Below, piece after piece: positions 11,401 through 19,744 of a stretch of 64,000 bases of DNA; the stretch's first letter is position 1, and each line of letters starts with the position of its first letter. The notes under the pieces are model-generated. The model ran no database searches. It was given only the letters and a program-made list of their open reading frames with translations, and was not told where the DNA came from. This DNA comes from Whitmania pigra. Taxonomy: Eukaryota; Annelida; Clitellata; Hirudinida; Haemopidae. A program made the translations under genes and the position numbers. The stretch covers positions 1,009,501 through 1,073,500 of the forward strand of contig JAJTWR010000278.1 in the NCBI GenBank assembly GCA_021613335.1, given 5' to 3'.

Positions 11401-12565
11401 AATTCATCGAATTACTCATCTTTAAAATCAACTTTAGAATATCTTTGAGATATAATCATGTAGATATGACTAACCTAAACTGACAGGTCTCACAAGCTCA
11501 GCTAGGACATCATAAAAGGGGAGATGCTTAAATCTCACTTCAGGATACGAAGCTGAGGGCACTGCTGGAACACCATTATGCTGGTTTAAAAGTTCACTAA
11601 GTCCTTTGTGAACAGCATTAGCAGACCTGCTTGCTGAATGAATTAAGTAATCAAATTATTTATTTAAATATAGACTGAAGTATTCTTTCAGGCCAAGGCC
11701 TTGCTTAAAATTTTACTATTAGAAATGATAACCTTCATTTATGTGTTAGAAGAGGACAAACAAAGCAGCAAAATTATCAATCAAAACAGAAATAAAGAAG
11801 CTACAATCAAAGTTAAGTGGAATAAAGCATCAGTTTCCACTTTTGATAATGTTTGAGTTTAAAAATAATGCTCATCTTAATTTCAAGTTAATAATAGAAA
11901 AGGTTTTGCCACCTCATGCATAAGCATTTTAACATGATATTAATTTGAAGCATTGCTGTTTATATAAAATATTTCACAATACAATAACTTAGTTTGGTTG
12001 GTGCTTGCACTAATGCAATACATCATTACAGCAATCTCCTATCCTCCACAAGAGCGTAGAACCAAAAATCTGAACTTTATAATATATTTTATAATAACTG
12101 AAAGCAGAAGTGGTAATTACCTGCAGGCGTTGGTGTCATCATAGAAGTAGAATGATTATTCAAGGCAGTGCTTGATCCTCTAGTAACAAACCTTTGATAT
12201 AATTCCTTAATTTTATGTTGGACGTGACTAGAAACTCCTCTGTCCAACATATTTAAAGCCCTCTGCATTAATTCCGTTTTACGACCGCAACGACTCTGAC
12301 TTGTTAGTCCGAGAAGCAATTGAAGTTCTGAAACCCGAAACATCAGCACCATATTCTGTGAAGCATAAACGTCGCTATGTTTATTTGGTAATCTCAAAAA
12401 TGTAAGTTTGGCTTCGGAATAAATCTTCAATAAAGCTTTTGAAATTAAAAATCATAGAATAGATAACGTAATACTTATGATAATCACTGAATTTTATTCA
12501 TCAGCCTCATTCCAAACCAAAAGAGTAAAAATAATTACTACCTTTAATTCATTTTTGTCGGCCAT
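8457..12565 (-). CDS. PIAS: PIAS-family E3 SUMO-protein ligase
   Basis: PIAS proteins are nuclear SUMO E3 ligases that also modulate transcription factors. Eleven exons join in phase (minus strand): 12542-12565, 12121-12355, 11475-11633, 11233-11317, 10511-10652, 10309-10443, 10132-10237, 9979-10052, 9752-9912, 9466-9602, 8457-9406. They give about 735 residues. The order is: SAP domain (about residues 10-45, [12 protein letters not shown]); PINIT domain (about 110-270, [33 protein letters not shown]); SP-RING (about 315-370, [20 protein letters not shown], then CPVC); and a SUMO-interacting motif [10 protein letters not shown] (about 428-437). The tail after the SIM is far longer than usual: proline-rich at about 505-625, then alanine-rich. 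The start MADKNELK matches the family's MADSAELK start. One PIAS gene is expected in most invertebrates, so I do not assign a paralogue number. Confidence 0.96.
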
Positions 12566-13521
12566 GTTGTTTGCCACCAAAAACAATATTTCACAGAAAT
12601 TGTATGACAGAGCAAGCGTTCAGCATACATATTTGTATACAATAAGGTATAGATTGTTAAATGAATATATGATTATGTTAAAATGTTAAATATTTATTTC
12701 ATTTTTGAAAATATTTTAAAAATAATTAACAGGCATTTGTTCCATGTTTATAATGATTTATATTATACAATAATATAAAATAATTTGGAATAAAATTTTA
12801 ATTAAACGTTGCTTGATTAAATTCAATAGTTTCTGTTAATTATTTTTTCCATTAACCTTTTTTAACATGCGAGATTCATTATAACTTGAAGTTAACCGAT
12901 CAGCTTTGGTAATTTCAGCCATTTTCAGAAGCTCATTCCCGAACTATTGATGTACCAAATTTAAACGTAGTGGTAGTATTTTACTAATGTCCTCGCACAA
13001 CTTAGTTTTTAGGACACCAAATTTAAATGAAATAACAAGTGAAATTAAAGTAAGAAAGTGGGGGAGACCAGGATATTCCTGCATATGGCGGTAATGGGTA
13101 ACCAGACTGTTGCTCAAATGGCGATAGCTCACATGGCGTTCGCTCACACTGACAGTTGCCTAAATAGACTTGCGTACAAGATTTTGCTTAAGTCGAGGTT
13201 ATGTGAAGGCAAGTGACAAGCCTGGCTTCCGAAACCTGTAACTCCTAAGTTAGGAAATATAAATAAATCTAAATCCATTTAGATTAAAGTGTCGAGAGCA
13301 CCTGATGTCATGAACTTATGGTGTAATCTATTACCTGGAGAGTATGAATGGATTCAAAGTGCAAAATCTAGATGAAATAGATGCTGCTTTTTCCATATTT
13401 AACAGTAAATTGATAAACAGTAAACAGTTCTAACTGCATAAATTAATTATTGTTAACCTTCAAAACTATTTAAATGTTTTTTTTTGCTACAATTTACCCA
13501 ATTCAGAGAATTAATTGTAAT
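12566..13521. other. Spacer upstream of PIAS
   Basis: AT-rich; contains the PIAS promoter side. Around 13085-13150 a phrase with GCTCA-ATGGCG recurs imperfectly three times, perhaps a decayed repeat. No coding region recognised. Confidence 0.4.
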
Positions 13522-13523
13522 TA

Positions 13524-14025
13524 CAGTTCAACCCACTTATTTCGACCTCGGTTAACTCGCCAACCCTAAGTCGACGTTTTTGAAATGGAACCGCCAAATT
13601 CCCTCACTGTCTTAGCATTTTCTCATCGGTTATGTCGATTCTTTTATGTCACCCAACACAATTCACTCTTGTTGATCTCGTCTGAGAGATAACATGCTGC
13701 AGCTATTTTTTTTGTTTTTTGTTGTTGTTGTTGTTGTTCTAAAAATGTCTGGTGTTAAGAGACAACTGGACAGTCAATTGAGAAAAGGTATGAAATCATA
13801 CTCCAGCTAGAAAAAGGAACAAAACCGGCAGACATTAGTCAATGATTCCTTGCTGATGAAGAAGGCTGACATCTTTGCCGCCAAACTAGAACTGGGGTGG
13901 CTGGATAAAAAAGAGGCAAACCTTGCCTTCAAAGCAATTCGTGGAGAAGAACACTGCGGATCAAGTGAATTCATGGCTGAACACTCAAATTTTGATACGT
14001 ATGGGAGTCGGTTCATCAGACGAGG
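13524..14025 (+). mobile_element. Tigger/pogo-like element, deleted copy
   Basis: Starts after a TA at 13522-13523 with CAGTTCAACCCACTTATTTC, a relative of the CAGTGGAACCCACTTATC terminus seen elsewhere in the window. Coding resumes with the CENP-B-type N-terminus (LEKGTKPADIS near 13806-13840), then jumps to the ADIFAAKL region and a GWLDK block. About 170 bp present in the second copy (14.7-16.7 kb) are missing. Frameshifts and stops throughout. The right end is not identifiable; the sequence passes into an AAGTAC-rich patch. Confidence 0.75.
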
Positions 14026-14155
14026 GACAAGTACTCAATGTCCAAGTATGAGTACAAGTACTCGAGATTCAATCAAATACAAGTGCAAGTACCGATGACT
14101 ATGAACAAGTACTTTACAAGTACCAATTATTATGAACAAGTACTTTACAGTTTAT
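14026..14155. repeat. Clustered CAAGTAC motif patch
   Basis: The heptamer CAAGTAC or close variants recur about eight times in some 130 bp with irregular spacing, together with GAGTAC and GTACTC. Not a simple tandem repeat; it looks like the subterminal region of some DNA transposons. No terminus was identified. Confidence 0.5.
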
Positions 14156-14362
14156 TTTTAAGGGGTTTGAATTCGTTTAATTTTGAACAAAATTCTGAAT
14201 CAAGAAACCAAAAAACAAAAATTTACTACTTACATAAATTACTAAAATTTTAGAAATTTTCGTGAGGTATTAGTTGAGATATCGTCAAAAGATGGGTACT
14301 TCCTAGTTTCTTGTTACTCCACATTACATATTATTAATTTTTCATAACTAACACTAACTAAC

Positions 14363-14415
14363 AAGTCCATCCTAGTCATGCAACGGACTTTAATCAAATA
14401 AACAAATAAATAAGT
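14363..14415 (+). repeat. SINE tail, plus-strand copy
   Basis: Reads AAGTCCATCCTAGTCATGCA, then CGGACTTTAATCAAATAAAC with further AAATAAAT units. This is the same tail as the minus-strand copies at 30.1, 31.6, 50.4 and 61.5 kb. Only the tail is present. Confidence 0.65.
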
Positions 14416-14696
14416 ATGACAGTTACTGGGGTTTTAGACTAGAATATTTTTATTGTGTAAATAAAGTTGACTTCCAATTCCTTGTTTCTGGAGAAGAACT
14501 TGGGGTTGGTAGTGGCAGCGGTACTCCCTGTTACAGACTTCGAGGAAAGAACGTGACAATTGATGGACTGCGTCAGTTTGTAGCATTTGCCAATGTTTTC
14601 ACTGACGACGAGTCAGAAGATAGCAGCACTGGGCTTTTCCTGTACAGACTTATCATAGAAAATGAATGCAGGGCACTTTACCCAACATTGAGATAG
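14394..14696 (+). other. Unassigned open frame, 100 codons
   Basis: Open between TAA at 14391 and TAG at 14694, with no ATG. The last two thirds has protein-like composition, with a glycine/serine turn (GVGSGSGTPCYRLRGK), then TIDGLRQFVAFANVF and an acidic DDESED segment. A possible acceptor (TTTTAG at about 14431-14436) would make it a terminal exon. It sits between two Tigger copies with no partner exon nearby. I do not recognise the family. It could be a stranded exon of a host gene or a piece of another transposon. Confidence 0.25.
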
Positions 14697-15622
14697 CTCT
14701 AGGGATATACAGTGGAACCCACTTATCTCGACTATTAAGTTAACGCTTTTGAAGTGGAACCGTCAAATTCCCTCTTTATCTTATCATTTTCTCATCGGTT
14801 AAGTCGATGCTTTTATGTCACCGAAACCTAATATTTCAAGCACAAAAGATGGTCAAATTTGTCACTTTACATCAGTTATCTCGACCCTTTGACTAATCGC
14901 CGACTTTGAAGTGGAACCGTCAAATTCCCACGTTGTTGTAGCATTTTCTCATCGGTGGTTATGTTGATTCCTTTATTTCTCCAAACCCAATTCACTCTTG
15001 CTGATTTTGTCAATAGGGAAAAAAGTATAAAATCACACTGCAGCTAGAAAAAGGAATAAAACCAACAGACCTTAGTCGTCAGCATGGCATTCCAGCAAAT
15101 ACCATTTTGGATGGAAAATGAAAGCTGTTGATAAAGCAAATGTAAGAGAAATCTGTGTTTGATCCAGCAAGAAAAAAAAGTAGAATGGCTGAGCACCAAG
15201 ATGTCAACGATGCAGTGCTTCAATGGTTCACAAATTCGCGAGCAACTAAACTTCCCGTTAACGGTCCCTTGCTGATGGAGAAGGCTGACATCCTTGCTGC
15301 CAAGCTAAGACGTCCTGACTTTAAAGCAAGTCGGGGTGGCTGGATCGTTTCATAAAGAGGCACAACATTGTTTTCAAAGCATTTTGTAAAGAGCGCTGCA
15401 GTTCAACAGGAGCAACTGGATTCATGGTTCAACACTCAAATGCGCATAATTTTGGATACATTTTGGAGTCGGAACATTTTAATGCTGATGAAATTGGAGT
15501 GTTTTGGAAATACATTCGGATCTTTTCCAGAGAAGCCCCGCCAAAAAGTTAACCCCCGCCAGCAAAAAAAAATTATAAAACAGAGGATATGAAATTTGTA
15601 CTTTTAGTTTTTATTGAAGAGA

Positions 15623-15960
15623 TTAAAATTGAAACATGTCATTAATAATTTCCATGAAAAGGTCCGTATTTCTGTACCTTTGCCTCCAAGATTGGTGTGT
15701 GCCGCATTGGCGCTTATTCTGCATCTTGTAGACGTGCCACAAAGATTCGATGGTTTGTGTGTGAGCTCCACTCGTTGGATCCACAAAGTTTTCTGTATGA
15801 TCAACCGTTTGATGATTATAAAGTTGAACGTGTTATCTGGTGACCATTGTTGCATAAAAGTTGCTGATGGATCACTCCGTGGCTTTGCAAAAAACCTATT
15901 GCCGTCTCCTTGTCGTGAACGAGAGTCGAAAGTTTATTTCAGGTTTTAGGTCCGAACGTA
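15623..15960 (-). pseudogene. Merlin (ISXO2-like) transposase C-terminus
   Basis: The minus frame ending in TAA at 15623-15625 reads HTENFVDPTSGAHTQTIE, then SLWHVYKMQNKRQCGTH, the hallmark of ISXO2-like/Merlin DDE transposases. The glutamate in HTQTIES is the family's usual third catalytic residue. Upstream residues (about 15960-15810) are recognisable but broken by stops and frame changes. The N-terminal zinc ribbon and first catalytic aspartate are missing. Confidence 0.85.
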
Positions 15961-16021
15961 GAAAATATTTGCACAAAATGGGCATAGAGGTGGATAAGGA
16001 GTTGTTTTTATGGCGTGCCAT

Positions 16022-16243
16022 ATTTAAATATTATATAAATATTATATAGATGTTATATAAATATTATTTAAATATTATATAAATATTATTTAAATATTAT
16101 ATAAATATTATTTAAATATTATATAAATATTATTTAAATATTATATAAATATTATTTAAATATTATATAAATATTATATAAATATTATTAAATATTATAT
16201 AATATTATTTAAATATTATATAAATATTATTTAAATATTCAAA
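16022..16243. repeat. 22-bp AT tandem repeat
   Basis: About ten copies of a 22-bp unit made of AAATATTATAT and AAATATTATTT, with a few one-base irregularities near 16180-16215. It lies inside the Merlin element, where the upstream transposase coding should be. Confidence 0.9.
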
Positions 16244-16687
16244 TGTCCAGACATCAGAAATTGGGTGCGTGCATGAAATTAGAGTGGCGGGGCTTAACTT
16301 TTCGCGCGCACACTTATATCATTAGTGGCGGGGCTTATCTGGAAAAGATCCATACATTCCACACAAGACTATGGCGTTTCAAGGAGAGGCTTGTCACGGT
16401 GGAAACAAAAGTCGAAGGACCGACTTACTGTGTTAGTTTCTGCTAACACTGAAGGAAGCCAAAAACCCCTGCTCTATATTACAGGAAAATTCAATAAGCC
16501 CAAATGCATTAAGCAGACCAAAGTTCTTCCATGCGATTTGGAACAAACCCTCTGCCAGTGAGATAGTAGAAATGCTACAGAAAATCCGACGGTATGATTC
16601 TTTTGTAGGAGATGAAACTGTTTTTGACAACATCAATAATGTTGAAGCATTTGTTTTCAAGCAGACTGTTAAACGAAAAAAGTAACA

Positions 16688-17071
16688 AACATTTTAGACT
16701 TTGTAAAGAAACTATATTAACTGCGTGCACGTGTTTTCAAAGTTGTATCAGAACAAAACGACTCGCGAATTTTCATACTGTAACTTTTTTTTAATGGACA
16801 TTTGGACCTTTTTTGGATGATTTTGTGAGCGATATTTGCCTTTAAATATATTGGAAACATTTGCGTCGAGAATCGATATTGGTAAATCTCTGTTGTTGGT
16901 TTACATATGCCTTTTGTTATTAGCAAACATTTATGTATTGTTACCAATATCAAATATCAATTGCTGTTGTGTAAAAAAAACATTAAAAACACGTGCATGT
17001 ACATTCTTATTTATTAATGAACATTGTGTTTATAAAGAAATTGCAAGCACATGTTAATGTACAGTCGTCAT
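16688..17071. other. Spacer, nothing recognised
   Basis: AT-rich sequence between the Tigger coding remnant and the hAT at 17072. No terminal repeat of the Tigger element and no gene seen. Confidence 0.4.
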
Positions 17072-17392
17072 CAGTGTTATTTCCATTCGCAAAATAATTT
17101 CCATTACAATTCTAATTCCATTATTATTTGACAAATAATTTCTATTTCTATTCTAATTCCATTCAAAGTTCCAAAAATTTTCATACAATTATAATTACCA
17201 TTGCTGAAATAATTTCTATTTCTATTCTAATTCCATTCAAAGTTCTAAAAATTTCCATTCGATTCTAATTACCATTGCTCAAATAATTTTTAATTTCTAT
17301 TCTAATTCCATTTTCAATATTTTAGTTTTCCTATAAAGCCTTTTCGAAAGTTGAAATGATTATAAAAGCATCCTTAAAGTAAAAAACAACTA

Positions 17393-17535
17393 AAACAATT
17401 ATTGAACATTTATTGCCACAGTTAGTCAAAATGAGTTTGGTTTGAGGAAAGCTCTCATCTCCAAACAATTATTAAACATTTATTGCCACAGTTAGTCAAA
17501 ATGAGTTTAGTTTGAGGAAAGCTCTCATCTCCAAG
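17393..17535. repeat. Tandem duplication of about 71 bp
   Basis: ACAATTATT(G/A)AACATTTATTGCC through AAAGCTCTCATCTCCA occurs twice head to tail with two base differences. The duplicated unit includes the end of the hAT transposase reading frame. Confidence 0.85.
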
Positions 17536-18250
17536 GACTTTTGCAATCGGTTGCGTTGTCCTGTAGTCAGGACAGAGGCGTAGCTAAGGGGGGCGGGGAG
17601 GGGTACATATGTCCCCGGGCGTCAAGTACAGGGGCGCCAAAATGAGGCTTAATGCATCAATGGGACAGGATCGAGTCAGTGATCTTGCTCTTCTTAGTAT
17701 AGAAAGAGAAACGCTTGAGAAAACAGACTTTGATGACGTTATTGATCAGTTTGCAACTGTTAAATCAAGAAAAATAAATCTATTTTAGACATTATTAGAC
17801 TACTATGTATGTAAATCATCATAGACTGTGACTGATTGGGTGAAGCATGCGCTACTATTTGTAGAACGTTTTTTCACTTTTAAATGGATGCCTTGTGCCA
17901 TTAAAATTTGATTTTTATTTCAATTTCAAATTTAGTGTAATACAGTAAGATTAAATATATAGACATAGAAAAGGGCGCCAATTCTATAGTTTGTCCCCGG
18001 GCGCAAAATACCCAGGCTATGCCTCTGAGTCAGGATGCCGCAGAGCGAAAATATCCGCTCCACGTAGGTCTGAGAAGCTGGTGCTGAGAATAAGTCCTGG
18101 GCTAACTCATACAATTTACTGTAACGAGTATTCTACTCTTTCCAGAAATTTATTCCGTCATTATGTTCTTCTTCTATTATATCAGCTAGATATTTGTTGA
18201 GCTGATTAAGCAGTGTCCCTTTTGTTGATACAACTAATATTCGCATCAGT
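17496..18250 (-). pseudogene. hAT transposase C-terminus
   Basis: Minus strand: LLNQLNKYLADIIEEE, then a WKE*NTRYSKLYELAQDLF segment (one TAG) and the hAT dimerisation motif SAPASQTYVERIFSLCGIL. The frame is then cut by the insertion 17573-18027. Beyond it, after one copy of the duplicated AGTCAGGA, it continues GQRNRLQKSLEMR and stops at 17496-17498. Similar in sequence to the plus-strand hAT remnant at 22.5-23.9 kb ([19 protein letters not shown]). Confidence 0.83.
17573..18027 (+). mobile_element. 455-bp hAT deletion derivative
   Basis: Termini CAGAGGCGTAGCTAAGG at 17573 and, reversed, CAGAGGCATAGCCTGGG at 18027. A perfect 8-bp duplication, AGTCAGGA, lies at 17565-17572 and 18028-18035. 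Both ends contain GTCCCCGGGCG(C). The inside keeps the last 45 or so codons of a ZMYM1-type transposase on the plus strand (GQDRVSDLALLSIERE, FATVKSRK, stop near 17789). A single related terminus is at 49826. Confidence 0.92.
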
Positions 18251-18707
18251 TATACAAGACCTAATCTTATATGTCAAAAATTTAAACTTCTTCAATGAAG
18301 TCCGAGTTGGCAATGAGAGTGACGATGTAGATTCATCACCAGAACCAGACGCCTGAACTGCCTCAACTGAATCTTCCTTGCTTTCACAAACAGTTCACCG
18401 GAGGTGCACATTCCGGTGACATAATTGCTTGTACACAACAGTTACCATATATAAAAATGTTTGAGTTAAATCGAATTGGCTTCAGAAATAACTTATATTT
18501 CTCATTCTAAAAAAATAATTCCCACTTCTCATTCTAATTCCATTTTAAATTAAAAAATAATTCCCACTTCTCATCCTAATTTCATTTTTTTCAGGCATTT
18601 TCCATTCCTACTCCTAATTCCATTCCCAAATTTTAATTTCCATTATCTAGAAAAAATAATTTCTATTTCAATTCCTATTTCAATTACCATTAATGGAAAT
18701 ATCACTG

Positions 18708-19064
18708 ATCGTCATTATCTCGACGCTTTTACGAACATCCATGAAGCAGAAACGATTTGTAGGGTGACCCGTCGAAATAGCCCAGCGACAAAATAGCCCC
18801 GTCAAAACATCCCCGTCAATATATCTTTGTAAAAAAAAATATTTATATGAGTTGAAGACATTAACCAATAACTGATTTAAAATTTGATTAAATGAATGGA
18901 GTATTATGTTTTGATGGTGCTGTTTTGACGGGGCTATTTTATCGCCGGGCTATTATGACGGGGTGCCGATTTGTAGATTTGGCTATCATGAGCATCTAGT
19001 CAAATATACGCATGAATTGGACATCAGCGACTTTGCCATAGAAAAACCGAAAAAAAATATCTAG
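18708..19064 (+). pseudogene. ZMYM1-type hAT transposase 3' end
   Basis: Plus-strand coding STLLRTSMKQKRFVD, then, after the 205-bp MITE, LAIMSI with an in-frame TAG, a frame change, and YTHELDISDFAIEKPKKNI ending TAG at 19062-19064. Both insertions that flank or split it (the hAT on its left and the MITE) carry target duplications. I did not find the upstream part of this transposase on the other side of the hAT. Confidence 0.65.
18763..18967. mobile_element. 205-bp MITE with 9-bp duplication
   Basis: Near-palindromic ends of about 50 bp: GG, three variable bases, then CCCGTC, AATAGCCC, GCGA, AAAATAGCCCCGTCAAAACA on each side. The 9-bp repeat GATTTGTAG is at 18754-18762 and 18968-18976. The centre is AT-rich, with no coding. 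The duplication length fits Mutator-like elements better than hAT (8) or Tigger (TA), but superfamily is an inference. Half of a second copy is at 60737-60863. Confidence 0.85.
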
Positions 19065-19744
19065 ACTGTAATTATAACTGTAATTATTAATCAACTGTAA
19101 TTAACTGTTATAACTTTATTCATTCTCTGATTTTAACCACATTTACTTGTTTGTTATACTATACATTTTTATCTAAAATTAAATTATTATAACTGAATTT
19201 CCTTATGCAAATAAACTTTACAAGTACAACTTTTGTTAATTTCATTTCGTATTTATTCATTGGAAGAATATTCCCTGTTCGGTATTTCCTAACTAAAAGT
19301 GTTTTATTTATATATTAGGTTACTAGTAGGTGGTGTTGTGGTTTGTGCAATAAAGAGAATTAGAAGGGGGTCTCTCGTCCAAGTGGGCCCAGGGTCACCC
19401 ACCGGCTTAATCCTGCGCCATTTTTATTAATAAAATATTAAAACCATGCACCAAATGTAACCTGTAACATAATATTTTTTTGTGAACCATAAATTAATGA
19501 ATATGCCGATTATTGTACAAGAAAATGTAAGACCTCCACCGAAAAGTATCCCTATCGCGTCTTTGGATAAAAAAATTAATATAAAACCATGGTCTCATTT
19601 TCGAGTAAACAAGGTAAACTAAAGATGAAGCAATAATTGTACATAAATTAAACACCACATAAATATTATCCCTTTACTGACCTAATTTGACAGTAATATA
19701 GCGAGGGTCGTGTGATTAGCACGGCCATTACGTGGTGTGGAAGT
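19065..19744. other. Spacer upstream of PRPSAP
   Basis: AT-rich, with a GC-richer patch at about 19350-19420 containing GGGCCCAGGGTCACCCACCG, which resembles repeat debris. No gene recognised. The PRPSAP promoter is expected just before 19745. Confidence 0.4.

Larger units (their letters stand above)
15518..16351 (-). mobile_element. Merlin-type DNA transposon, deleted
   Basis: Inverted ends begin GGATCTTTTCCAGA and continue AAGCCCCGCCA at both sides (15518 onward; 16351 backward, one mismatch). The 8-bp direct repeat ATACATTC flanks it at 15510-15517 and 16352-16359. Inside are the C-terminal part of an ISXO2/IS1016-like transposase on the minus strand and an AT-rich tandem repeat that replaces the rest of the element. 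Merlin elements make 8-9 bp target duplications, which agrees. The 834-bp copy cannot encode a full transposase. Confidence 0.88.
14710..16687 (+). mobile_element. Tigger/pogo-like element, copy 2
   Basis: Begins CAGTGGAACCCACTTATCTC after a TA at 14708-14709. The terminal block (TTTGAAGTGGAACCGTCAAA, then CATTTTCTCATCGGTTA) occurs twice, at about 14748-14815 and 14905-14965, so the end carries a tandem module of about 155 bp. The transposase remnant follows and is split by the Merlin element at 15518-16351. The coding part ends at about 16684. I could not find the right terminal repeat. Confidence 0.8.
15027..16687 (+). pseudogene. Tigger transposase, split by insertion
   Basis: The first part (15027-15517) has the CENP-B-type helix-turn-helix (LEKGIKPTDLSRQHGIPANT), the second DNA-binding domain (VNDAVLQWFTNSRA, ADILAAKL, GWLDRFIKRHN) and the start of the DDE domain (FNADEIGVFW, supplying the first catalytic D). 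After the 834-bp Merlin insertion the DDE domain resumes at 16352 (TMAFQGEACHGGNKS, DRLTVLVSANTEG, KPLLYITGK) and ends with a lysine-rich tail. Frame changes and stops occur in both halves besides the insertion. Removing the insertion and one copy of its 8-bp duplication restores continuity of the domain, which shows the order of events. Confidence 0.85.
17072..18707 (-). mobile_element. hAT element with nested hAT
   Basis: Termini CAGTGTTATTTCCATT (17072) and, reversed, CAGTGATATTTCCATT (18707) are followed on both sides by long iterations of an ATTCTAATTCCATT-type subterminal repeat. The flanks GTCGTCAT (17064-17071) and ATCGTCAT (18708-18715) are an 8-bp duplication with one mismatch. It carries a minus-strand transposase remnant and is interrupted by the 455-bp element at 17573-18027. 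A second, partial copy of its right end lies at 40208-40555. Confidence 0.82.
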
